DNA from: JAEMQF01 sp031396305
GTDB lineage: Bacteria > Pseudomonadota > Gammaproteobacteria > Burkholderiales > Burkholderiaceae_C
Direction of reading: 5' to 3'
NCBI GenBank assembly: GCA_031396305.1
Contig: JANNKM010000471.1
Span: forward strand, 1-28,657
Length of the DNA stretch: 28,657 nt
Below the pieces are notes generated by a model. The model saw only the letters and a list, made by a program, of their open reading frames with translations. It was not told the DNA's origin and did no database searches. This document shows positions 16,208-23,324 of the stretch, in pieces (positions within the stretch are counted from its first letter, which is position 1; every line of letters starts with the position of its first letter). A program made the translations under genes and the position numbers.

Positions 16208-17386
16208 TCAGCGCTCGAGCGTCATCGCAACGCCCATACCGCCGCCGATGCACAACGAGGCAATACCGCGCTTGGCGCCGCGCTGCTGCATTTCATGCAG
16301 CAGCGTCACGAGGATGCGGCAGCCTGATGCACCGATCGGGTGACCGATCGCGATCGCACCGCCGTTGACGTTGACCTTGGAGGTATCCCAGCCCATTTCC
16401 TTATGAACCGCGCATGCCTGGGCTGCAAAAGCCTCGTTGATTTCGAGCAGGTCCAGGTCGGCAGGCTTCCAGCCTGCACGCTCGAGCGCACGGCGCGATG
16501 CCGAAACCGGCCCCATGCCCATGATCGCCGGGTCGAGGCCCGAACTGGCGTAACTCGCGATGCGGGCGAGCGGCTTGCAGCCCAACTGATCCGCCTTCTT
16601 GGCGCTCATCACGACCACGCCTGCTGCGCCATCGTTCAGCCCTGACGCATTGCCTGCAGTGACACTGCCCGCCTTGTCAAACGCCGGGCGCAAGCCGGCC
16701 AGGACTTCGGCCGTGCTCTTGCGGTTGATAAATTCATCAGCCGCGAAGACGAGTGCATCGCCTTTCTTCTGCGCGATGCTGAACGGTACGATTTCGTCCT
16801 TGAAGCGACCCGCATCCTGGGCGGCTGCTGCCTTTTGCTGCGACGCCAGCGCCAGCGCGTCCTGGTCGGCGCGGCTCACACCATACTTCTTGGCGACGTT
16901 CTCAGCCGTCACGCCCATGTGGTACTGGTTGTACACGTCCCACAGTCCGTCGCTGATCATCGAGTCGATCATCTTCCAGTCGCCCATGCGCTGGCCGTCG
17001 CGTGAACCCATCAAGACGTGTGGCGCCATGCTCATGCTTTCCTGTCCGCCGGCGATCACGATCTCGGAGTCGCCGTCGCGAATCGCCTGCGCGGCGAGCA
17101 TCACGGCTTTCAGGCCCGAGCCGCAGACCTTGTTGATCGTCATCGCCGGAACCGCATGTGGCAGGCCGGCCTTGATGACGGCTTGACGCGCTGGGTTCTG
17201 CCCGGCGCCGGCTTGCAGCACCTGGCCTAGGATGACTTCGCCGATCTGGTCCCCGGTCAATTTGGCGCGCTTCAACAATTCGGCAATGACGGCGGCGCCC
17301 ATTTCCGGTGCGGGTGTCTTGGCCAAAGTTCCACCAAACTTGCCGACAGCGGTGCGTGCGGCGGCGACGATCACGATCTCATTCAT
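16208..17386 (-). CDS. phaA: Acetyl-CoA acetyltransferase (beta-ketothiolase PhaA)
   Basis: Condenses two acetyl-CoA to acetoacetyl-CoA, the first step of PHB synthesis. 392 residues. The thiolase active site is complete: nucleophile C88 (INKVCGSG), H349 (AIGHPIGASG) and C379 (SLCIGGG), at the same positions as in Cupriavidus PhaA. GTG at 17389 directly precedes ATG at 17386 in frame. I chose the ATG because AGGAGA at 17394-17399 is 7 nt away, the better spacing. It lies 24 bp after phaC and 25 bp before phaB in one operon. Confidence 0.97.
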   Translation of the reverse strand: MNEIVIVAAARTAVGKFGGTLAKTPAPEMGAAVIAELLKRAKLTGDQIGEVILGQVLQAGAGQNPARQAVIKAGLPHAVPAMTINKVCGSGLKAVMLAAQAIRDGDSEIVIAGGQESMSMAPHVLMGSRDGQRMGDWKMIDSMISDGLWDVYNQYHMGVTAENVAKKYGVSRADQDALALASQQKAAAAQDAGRFKDEIVPFSIAQKKGDALVFAADEFINRKSTAEVLAGLRPAFDKAGSVTAGNASGLNDGAAGVVVMSAKKADQLGCKPLARIASYASSGLDPAIMGMGPVSASRRALERAGWKPADLDLLEINEAFAAQACAVHKEMGWDTSKVNVNGGAIAIGHPIGASGCRILVTLLHEMQQRGAKRGIASLCIGGGMGVAMTLER

Positions 17387-17393
17387 CACAAAC

Positions 17394-17399
17394 TCTCCT
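17394..17399 (-). promoter_or_regulatory. Ribosome-binding site of phaA
   Basis: AGGAGA on the minus strand, 7 nt before ATG 17386 and only 4 nt before GTG 17389. It favours the ATG as the phaA start. Confidence 0.7.
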
Positions 17400-17410
17400 G
17401 TAAAAAAGAC

Positions 17411-19099
17411 TCAAGCTTTCTGTTTGACGTAACGGCCAGGTGCCGGTTCAATGACTCTGTACTTGCGATTGCCCTGGCTCTTCGGGGCTGGCACGAGCTT
17501 GCCAGCATGGCCTTGCAACCAATGTGCCCAGTCGGGCCACCAACTTCCCGGCCTTTCTTCGGCGCGCTCCAACCAGCGCTTCGGATCCGCCGGCAACGCA
17601 CCGGAGCCTATCCAATGGCTGCGTCTGCCCTTGGCAGGTGGGTTGATCACCCCGGCAATGTGCCCGGAGGCGCCCAGCACGAAACGAACTTTACCGTCGA
17701 GCACCTGAGTATTGCGATAAGCCGCTTCCCAGGGAACGATGTGGTCTTCCCGTGAGGCGTATACGTAGGTCGGCAATTTGATCGAACGCAGATCGACTTG
17801 CTGGCCGCATACCTGCAGGGCGCCCGGCTGCATGAGCCTGTTTTCGAGGTAGGTGTTGCGCAGGTACCAGCAAAACATCGGCCCCGGAAGATTGGTGCTG
17901 TCGGAGTTCCAGTACAGCAGGTCAAAGGCCGGGGGTCTCTCGCCCTTCAGGTAATTGCCCACGACGTAGTTCCACACCAGATCATTGGGACGCAGGAAGC
18001 TGAACGTCGTGGCGAGTTCCTGGCCCTTGAGCAGATTGCCGCCCCCCGGGCTGTCCGGACCGAGCGTCATTTCGCGGGTTCGCACCATCGTCTCGTCGAT
18101 GAACACGTCGAGCACGCCGGTGTCGCTGAAATCGAGCAGCGTCGTCAACAGCGTCAGGCTGGAGACCGGCCTGTCGCCTCGTGCGGCAAGCACCGCGAGT
18201 GCGGTGCAAAGTATCGTTCCACCCACGCAAAAGCCCAGGGCATTGATCGTGTCGCTGCCGGAAAGCTCCTGAACCCGCTCGATGGCGCAGATCGCCGCGT
18301 CTTCAATGTAGTCGTCCCAGGTGGTGCGGGCCAGGCTCTCATCGGGGTTGCGCCAGCTCATGACGAAGACGCGATGCCCTTGTTCGACGGTGTAGCGGAT
18401 CAACGAATTGTCGGGCTGCAGGTCCAGGATGTAGTACTTGTTGATGCACGGCGGCACGAACAGCAGCGGCCGCTCGTGGACCTGAGGCGTCAGCGGCTTG
18501 TACTCAAGCAACTGGAACAGCTCGTTCTCGAAAACGACGCTGCCTTCGCTCGTCGCCACGTTGACGCCGACTTCAAAAACGCTTTCGTCGGTTTGCGACA
18601 TGTGCCCCTGTTGCACGTCGCCCAACAGCTGCTGCACGCCTTGCGTGATGCTTTCCCCTTGGGTTTCGATGGCCTTGCGCAAGGCCTCGGGATTCATGGC
18701 CAGGTAGTTGCTGGGGGCGGCCGCGTCGACCCACTGCTGCACGGCGAAGCGAATCCGTTGACGCGCCTTGGCGTCGCCATCGAGCCGGTCCGCCATTTCC
18801 GTGAGGGTGCGCGCATTCAACAGGTACATCTGTGCACTGTAGGCGCTGAGTGGGTTGGTGCTCCAGTCCGCCGAGGCAAAACGCCGATCGGCAATTTTTT
18901 CGAGCGGCGCCTGCCCCGCGGCAGGCGGGCTGGCCTGCAGCGATCGCAGCGCCTGATTCCAAATGTCCGTGGCCTCTTGCAGATAGCGACCCTGCAATTC
19001 AGTCAGGGCCTGCTGTGGCACGTTGAGGCCGGCAATGGCACCCATGGCGTTCAGCATTGCAGGGGCTTGCGGCGTTGGCAAGGCCTTGTTGTCCTTCAT
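17411..19099 (-). CDS. phaC: Class I poly(3-hydroxyalkanoate) synthase PhaC
   Basis: Polymerises (R)-3-hydroxyacyl-CoA, mainly hydroxybutyryl-CoA, into PHB on the granule surface. 562 residues, slightly shorter than Cupriavidus PhaC (589). A variable N-terminal region is followed by a PhaC_N domain (about 70-240) and the alpha/beta-hydrolase core. The lipase-like box GFCVGGT carries nucleophile C291, with D452 (SREDHIVPW) and H480 (GASGHIAGV). The spacings 161 and 28 equal those of the Cupriavidus triad C319/D480/H508. The conserved W in DPKRWLERA and the C-terminal PAPGRYVKQKA are present. The ATG at 19099 has a strong GGAGGAG. It is first of phaC-phaA-phaB, 102 bp downstream of pgeF on the same strand. 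Confidence 0.97.
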   Translation of the reverse strand: MKDNKALPTPQAPAMLNAMGAIAGLNVPQQALTELQGRYLQEATDIWNQALRSLQASPPAAGQAPLEKIADRRFASADWSTNPLSAYSAQMYLLNARTLTEMADRLDGDAKARQRIRFAVQQWVDAAAPSNYLAMNPEALRKAIETQGESITQGVQQLLGDVQQGHMSQTDESVFEVGVNVATSEGSVVFENELFQLLEYKPLTPQVHERPLLFVPPCINKYYILDLQPDNSLIRYTVEQGHRVFVMSWRNPDESLARTTWDDYIEDAAICAIERVQELSGSDTINALGFCVGGTILCTALAVLAARGDRPVSSLTLLTTLLDFSDTGVLDVFIDETMVRTREMTLGPDSPGGGNLLKGQELATTFSFLRPNDLVWNYVVGNYLKGERPPAFDLLYWNSDSTNLPGPMFCWYLRNTYLENRLMQPGALQVCGQQVDLRSIKLPTYVYASREDHIVPWEAAYRNTQVLDGKVRFVLGASGHIAGVINPPAKGRRSHWIGSGALPADPKRWLERAEERPGSWWPDWAHWLQGHAGKLVPAPKSQGNRKYRVIEPAPGRYVKQKA

Positions 19100-19104
19100 G
19101 CAAG

Positions 19105-19111
19105 CTCCTCC
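19105..19111 (-). promoter_or_regulatory. Strong ribosome-binding site of phaC
   Basis: GGAGGAG on the minus strand, 5 nt before the phaC ATG. It is among the strongest Shine-Dalgarno matches in the window. No convincing -35/-10 pair was found in the 102 bp between pgeF and phaC. Confidence 0.7.
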
Positions 19112-19201
19112 AAGCGCTTCATGGCCACGATATTCTGTAGGTATGGGCGTTGAATTGAACTGCGGGCTTACCCCGCGTCGACTGCAATCGCGCCAGCAGG
19201 A

Positions 19202-19972
19202 TCAAGCCTCGATCCAGATCGCTGCGGCCATTCGACCCGTGGTGCCGTCTCGCCGATAGGAGAAAAAGCGCGCCGCGTCTTCATGGCTACACCAGGAGCC
19301 CCCATGAATGGCCGTGACGCCCACCGCATTCAGGCGCGAGCGCGCAAGCAGCGGCAAGTTTGCCAACCACTTGCCCGTGCCTTTCGATTCGAACTCAGGC
19401 ACCTCGGTGCCGGTTCCGGCGCGGAAGGCCTGGAGCACGTCGTCGCCGACTTCGAAGCGGCGCGGCCCGATGCATGCCCCGACCCAGCATTGCACTTGGG
19501 CGCTTTCGCAGCCCGCCGCCGCGCAGACCTCGCGCAGCGTGGCTTCCAGGATCCCAGCTGCCAGCCCGCGCCAGCCGGCGTGAGCCGCACCTACGGCCCG
19601 GCCTTGCGGCGCGGCGAACAACACGGGCAGGCAATCCGCAACCAGCACAGTGCATGCGACTCCCGGCTGCGTCGTCACGCTGGCGTCGGCTTCACGCTGA
19701 ACCGCGGAGTCGCTGAAATCGGACCGGTCCAGGCGCACCACGGTACAGCCGTGGACTTGCCGCAAATAGAGCGGCTTGGCCCCTATGACCTGCGCAAGCC
19801 TTGACTGGTTGAGCAGCACGGCGGACGCATCGTCGCCGACGCGAGGGCTCAGGTTCATGGTGTCAAACGGCGCCGCGCTGAAGCCGCCGGCACGAGTTGT
19901 CATCAGCGCCCCCACGCCCGTCACGCCCCAATCCGGGACCAGCCACTGCGGATGGCGCACTTGCGGCTTCAC
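19202..19972 (-). CDS. pgeF: Peptidoglycan editing factor PgeF (YfiH / DUF152, laccase-domain family)
   Basis: Multicopper-like CNF1/YfiH-fold hydrolase. In E. coli it corrects mis-incorporated L-serine in peptidoglycan precursors; older annotations call the family polyphenol oxidase. Family motifs are visible: MTTRAGGFS, LRQVHG, VADCLPVLF and AAHAGWRGLAAG, the last supplying metal-site His and Cys residues with VHG and DC. I chose GTG at 19972 (256 residues), whose GTGA overlaps the maiA stop, a classical coupling arrangement. An in-frame ATG at 20029 would give 275 residues and a 61-nt overlap with maiA; its extra 19 residues show no family character. phaC follows 102 bp downstream. Confidence 0.92.
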   Translation of the reverse strand: MKPQVRHPQWLVPDWGVTGVGALMTTRAGGFSAAPFDTMNLSPRVGDDASAVLLNQSRLAQVIGAKPLYLRQVHGCTVVRLDRSDFSDSAVQREADASVTTQPGVACTVLVADCLPVLFAAPQGRAVGAAHAGWRGLAAGILEATLREVCAAAGCESAQVQCWVGACIGPRRFEVGDDVLQAFRAGTGTEVPEFESKGTGKWLANLPLLARSRLNAVGVTAIHGGSWCSHEDAARFFSYRRDGTTGRMAAAIWIEA

Positions 19973-20607
19973 GTGGCGTCCGGGCACGCCGAAGGCTGGG
20001 TCTTCGAGAAGGCTTCCAGGCGCATGCACTCTTCAAAAATCCGCATCACCGTCGGCACATGCGCAAGCCGGCAATCGAACCGCTGCGCATTGTGGATTTG
20101 CGGCACCAGGGCGCAGTCGGCGAGTGTCGGCTGATCGCCATGGCAAAACCGCCCCGTGGCGGGGTGCACAGCCAATTGCCGCTCCACCGCCTCCAGTCCC
20201 GTCTCGACCCAGTGCCGATACCAGCGGTTCTTGTCGTCTTCGCTGAGCTTGAGGTCATGCACCAGGTAGCGCAGCACGCGCAGGTTGTTCAACGGGTGAA
20301 TTTCGCAGGCGACGTCATACGCCAAGGCGCGCACGCGAGCCCGCGCCACGGGGTCCGCCGGCAGCAGCGGCGGTGCCGGATGCGTTTCTTCAAGGTATTC
20401 AATGATTGCGAGCGACTGCGTCAGCAGTGTGTCGCCGTCTTTGAGCAACGGCACAAGCCGCGACGCGTTCAGTTCGCCGAAGCCCGGCTGCAAGTGCTCG
20501 TTCTTCGCCAGATGCACGGCGACATAGTCGTATGAAATGCCTTTGATCGCCAGGGCGATTCGCACCCGATACGATGCCGAAGAACGGAAGTAGTTGTACA
20601 GCTCCAT
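19969..20607 (-). CDS. maiA: Maleylacetoacetate isomerase (zeta-class glutathione S-transferase)
   Basis: Isomerises maleylacetoacetate to fumarylacetoacetate with glutathione, in the homogentisate branch of tyrosine breakdown; related enzymes act on maleylpyruvate. 212 residues. The N-terminal thioredoxin-like domain has the zeta signature SSASYRVRIAL (residues 9-19, catalytic serine region), then LVPLL and QSLAIIEYLEE for glutathione binding, and a helical C-terminal domain (HWVETGLEAVE). ATG at 20607 is preferred over in-frame GTG 20616, because the Shine-Dalgarno GAGGTG (20614-20619) overlaps that GTG. No fumarylacetoacetase or homogentisate dioxygenase gene is adjacent, so the physiological substrate is uncertain. 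Confidence 0.92.
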   Translation of the reverse strand: MELYNYFRSSASYRVRIALAIKGISYDYVAVHLAKNEHLQPGFGELNASRLVPLLKDGDTLLTQSLAIIEYLEETHPAPPLLPADPVARARVRALAYDVACEIHPLNNLRVLRYLVHDLKLSEDDKNRWYRHWVETGLEAVERQLAVHPATGRFCHGDQPTLADCALVPQIHNAQRFDCRLAHVPTVMRIFEECMRLEAFSKTQPSACPDAT

Positions 20608-20613
20608 GGGACA

Positions 20614-20619
20614 CACCTC
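20614..20619 (-). promoter_or_regulatory. Ribosome-binding site of maiA
   Basis: GAGGTG, 6 nt before ATG 20607. It includes the alternative GTG codon at 20616, which argues against that start. Confidence 0.6.
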
Positions 20620-20667
20620 GCACGCGGATGCCGATCATGCCATGGGCCCCGCGCTACACTGATTTGC

Positions 20668-21213
20668 ATGTTCACGCCACGCAGCATTCGACACTGCAAG
20701 ACTTGCGCCGGCGCAATCCGCTACGAGATTCCCGCCGACGACAACCGAGAGCGCGCGGTGTGTTCTGCCTGCAGCGCGATTCACTACGAAAATCCCATCA
20801 ACGTCGTCGGTACCGTCCCGGTGTGGGAGGACCAGGTCCTGCTGTGCCGGCGCAATATCGAGCCCCGCCACGGCTTCTGGACTTTGCCGGCGGGTTTTCT
20901 CGAACTTGGTGAAAGCACGTCACAAGGCGCGATTCGCGAAACGGTTGAGGAAGCCGGCGCGCGAATCGAGCTCGAGGGCCTGCTCACGCTTCTCAACGTG
21001 GTGCGGGTCGGGCAACTGCACCTGTACTACCGGGCGCGCCTGTGCGACACCGATTTTTCGCCGGGCCCCGAGACCATCGAAGCGCGGCTGTTCACGGAGG
21101 AGCAGATTCCCTGGGACGAATTGGCGTTCCGCACAGTCCGCGAAACGCTGCAGCGCTACTTCGACGACCGGCGCAAAGGCCATTTCGGCGTGCACTGCGC
21201 CGACATCGGCTGA
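20668..21213 (+). CDS. Nudix hydrolase with N-terminal zinc ribbon
   Basis: Hydrolase of nucleoside diphosphates linked to another moiety; the substrate is unknown, and ADP-ribose or NADH-like compounds are common in the family. 181 residues. The N-terminal zinc ribbon has C10, C13, C32 and C35 (CKTC...CSAC). The Nudix box runs from G76 to A98 (GFLELGE, then RETVEEAGA), with the metal-binding glutamates E91, E94 and E95. The threonine at 92 sits where a hydrophobic residue is usual. The gene is divergent from maiA (60 bp between) and convergent with the LapD-like gene, 24 bp apart. No clear Shine-Dalgarno sequence precedes ATG 20668. Confidence 0.92.
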   Translation: MFTPRSIRHCKTCAGAIRYEIPADDNRERAVCSACSAIHYENPINVVGTVPVWEDQVLLCRRNIEPRHGFWTLPAGFLELGESTSQGAIRETVEEAGARIELEGLLTLLNVVRVGQLHLYYRARLCDTDFSPGPETIEARLFTEEQIPWDELAFRTVRETLQRYFDDRRKGHFGVHCADIG

Positions 21214-21215
21214 CG

Positions 21216-21234
21216 CCGGGCGGCAGCCCTCCGG
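21216..21234. terminator. Short GC hairpin between convergent genes, weak terminator candidate
   Basis: GGGC/GCCC stem with a GGCA loop and a few flanking pairs, lying in the 24 bp between the Nudix and LapD-like stop codons. There is no T-run on either strand. Reported only because the position fits. Confidence 0.2.
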
Positions 21235-21237
21235 TGG

Positions 21238-23166
21238 TCAGGTCAACTCGACTTGCGTGGAGACGCCGGCCGCCGCGCCAGAGACCGCGTCGACGCCAAG
21301 TTCATCCAGCGCATTGGCGTCGGCCCGGTCGTTCACGCTTTCGGCGTAAACGTCGATCGAGACGCTGTGCAACATTGCAACGACGCCGCTGATGTATGCG
21401 GCTCGGCTTGCGTCGGTGGCGACACCCATCGTCACCGAACTGTCGAGTTTGACGAAGTCCAGGCCCGCGTCAAGCAGGCGATCGATCTGCGACAGGCGAT
21501 TGCCCGCGTGCTCCAGACCGAGCTTCACGCCACTGGGCCGCAATTGCCGTGAAAGTTCGCGCACGCGCGCGAACTGGTCGATCGCGGCGCCCTCACCGAC
21601 CGTTAGCGACAGCTGCTTGGTCGAGCGCGCAGATTCAGCCAACGCAGCGCGCAGCTTAGGTATGAACTCGATATCGGCAAGCGACGCAGCCGAAATGCTG
21701 ACGCAGCGCGCGCGCCCGTCCTTGCCGATCTCACGCAGCGCGCTCACTGCCGCGGTGGTATCGATCAACGATGTCAAGCGCCCGCGCATCGCCAGAGGAA
21801 GCCAGCGCGCCGCCACCTCGTAGTCGCCGTCCGGCTCCAACTGCAATCGCAAGGGGCATTCGACGTGGACCAGGCGACCCCCCGGCGCCAGGACAGCAAC
21901 CTCGCCGAGTTGCATGCGCCCTGCCGCGAGGGCCGCCTGGATGTGCTGACGCCAGGCGGCCTCGCCCAGACCCACGAAAACCGAAGGTACTTCCCCCTCG
22001 ACCTCCACGGCAAAACCGCCGCGTGCCTCGGCGCGCGCTAGTGCCATGTCGGCAGCGTTCATCAACGCCGCCATCGACATCGCGCGCGAAACTTCTACGG
22101 CGCCAAACGCAACACCAACGTTCGAGCCGAACGCGGGCAATGCGGCGCGAAGCGCGCCGGCGATCGCTTGCGCGGTTTCTTCCGCCACGCCCCCCACGGG
22201 CAGTCCCAGCGCGAAATCGGACCCATTGAGCCGCCCCACCAGGCAACCATGACCCCGTTGCGTATAGGTCTGCAGCACGTGAGCGATGGCGACGAGCATC
22301 TGGTCGGTGGCGGTGTGTCCCAGCGTACGGTTCACCTCAGCCAGGTCGATCACGCGCAACAGCACCAGCCCGCCATAAGCCGTGCCGTCTTCGCGCTGCA
22401 TAGCCACAGTCATCTGGCCTAGGAAGTGAGTTCGATTCGCCAAACCGGTCAAGTTGTCGCAATTTGCCTGGCGGCGCAAGGTTTCCACTTGCGCCGACTG
22501 CGCTTCGAACACTTGTTTGAGTCGACCCACCATCGAGTTCATCGCACGTGTCAGGCGGCGCAGTTCCGGGGTTCGCGGTTCACTCAGCGTCACGTACTCT
22601 CCACGCTCCAGGGCGCGCGCCTGCTCGACCGCGGCATCGATGGGGGCGCGCAGCCGCGCCACACCCAGCATCGCGAACATTGCGGCCAGGCCGCCGACCA
22701 GGGCCAACGCCACTGCCGAGCGTTGAGTCGCGAGCCACAACTCGTCGTGCAGGAAGGCGGCGTGGCCCTGAACCTCGACGCTGCCGAGATCGCGTGCGCC
22801 GTCGACAACCGGCGAAACACCCGGAGCAGCTTCGAGCCAGACCCAGTCGACGAACCAGCGCGGTGCGTGCCACGGCGTCGCCGTTCCGGCTCGATCGAAC
22901 TGCACGTTGCCGTCCGCGGCAATGAAACGAATGCGCTGGTACGCCCCCGTGTCAAACAGCGCCGTCATGGCCTTGACCATCGCCTGCGCATCGCCTTGCT
23001 GATGCGACAAGAGCATGGCCAGCGAATCGGCGTCATCGCGATTCTTGCTGCTCAGCTGACCCTGAAGTGACGCGCGCGAACTGTCCACGTTCACGCTGAC
23101 GCTGCCCACCAGCGACAAGAACAGCGTGGCGAACAACAGCATCCAGATTTGACGGATCAGTGACAT
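21238..23166 (-). CDS. LapD-like membrane c-di-GMP receptor with degenerate GGDEF and EAL domains
   Basis: Inner-membrane protein of 642 residues, close to Pseudomonas LapD (648). Membrane segments are at about 5-26 and 150-171, enclosing a periplasmic domain of the LapD/MoxY type. A HAMP-like linker (171-225) follows, then a GGDEF-like domain in which the signature reads NGSDF (314-318). The EAL-like domain reads ECPLRL (436-441), has EHAG (552-555) where DDFG is usual and SGAAAG where QG is usual. Most metal ligands are missing, so neither synthesis nor hydrolysis of c-di-GMP is expected. In LapD, ligand binding sequesters the protease LapG and keeps a large adhesin on the surface. No lapG, adhesin or type I secretion gene is in the window. 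The start MSLIRQIWMLLFATLF was chosen over upstream in-frame codons because it opens with the membrane segment. Confidence 0.88.
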   Translation of the reverse strand: MSLIRQIWMLLFATLFLSLVGSVSVNVDSSRASLQGQLSSKNRDDADSLAMLLSHQQGDAQAMVKAMTALFDTGAYQRIRFIAADGNVQFDRAGTATPWHAPRWFVDWVWLEAAPGVSPVVDGARDLGSVEVQGHAAFLHDELWLATQRSAVALALVGGLAAMFAMLGVARLRAPIDAAVEQARALERGEYVTLSEPRTPELRRLTRAMNSMVGRLKQVFEAQSAQVETLRRQANCDNLTGLANRTHFLGQMTVAMQREDGTAYGGLVLLRVIDLAEVNRTLGHTATDQMLVAIAHVLQTYTQRGHGCLVGRLNGSDFALGLPVGGVAEETAQAIAGALRAALPAFGSNVGVAFGAVEVSRAMSMAALMNAADMALARAEARGGFAVEVEGEVPSVFVGLGEAAWRQHIQAALAAGRMQLGEVAVLAPGGRLVHVECPLRLQLEPDGDYEVAARWLPLAMRGRLTSLIDTTAAVSALREIGKDGRARCVSISAASLADIEFIPKLRAALAESARSTKQLSLTVGEGAAIDQFARVRELSRQLRPSGVKLGLEHAGNRLSQIDRLLDAGLDFVKLDSSVTMGVATDASRAAYISGVVAMLHSVSIDVYAESVNDRADANALDELGVDAVSGAAAGVSTQVELT

Positions 23167-23219
23167 AGGCGTTTCGTAACACGTATGCCCATTGGAATGC
23201 TTTCGACACGAACTTTGTA

Positions 23220-23258
23220 GGATTCCGAGCGCAGCACATCGTGTGCGCCATCGAATCC
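23220..23258. repeat. Nested inverted repeat between lpdA and the LapD-like gene
   Basis: Outer arms GGATTC (23220-23225) and GAATCC (23253-23258). Inner arms GCGCA/TGCGC and CAC/GTG close a 3-nt loop, giving about 14 potential base pairs with small bulges. It lies 67 nt after the lpdA stop and 54 bp before the LapD-like start. There is no T-run, so it may be an atypical terminator, a leader structure or a protein-binding palindrome. Confidence 0.4.
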
Positions 23259-23324
23259 TCCACAGTGGCCGTCGTTCTGTCGCGTTTCGCAGCCCTCGCC
23301 AAGCCATGGACCTCGACAAAAAGC

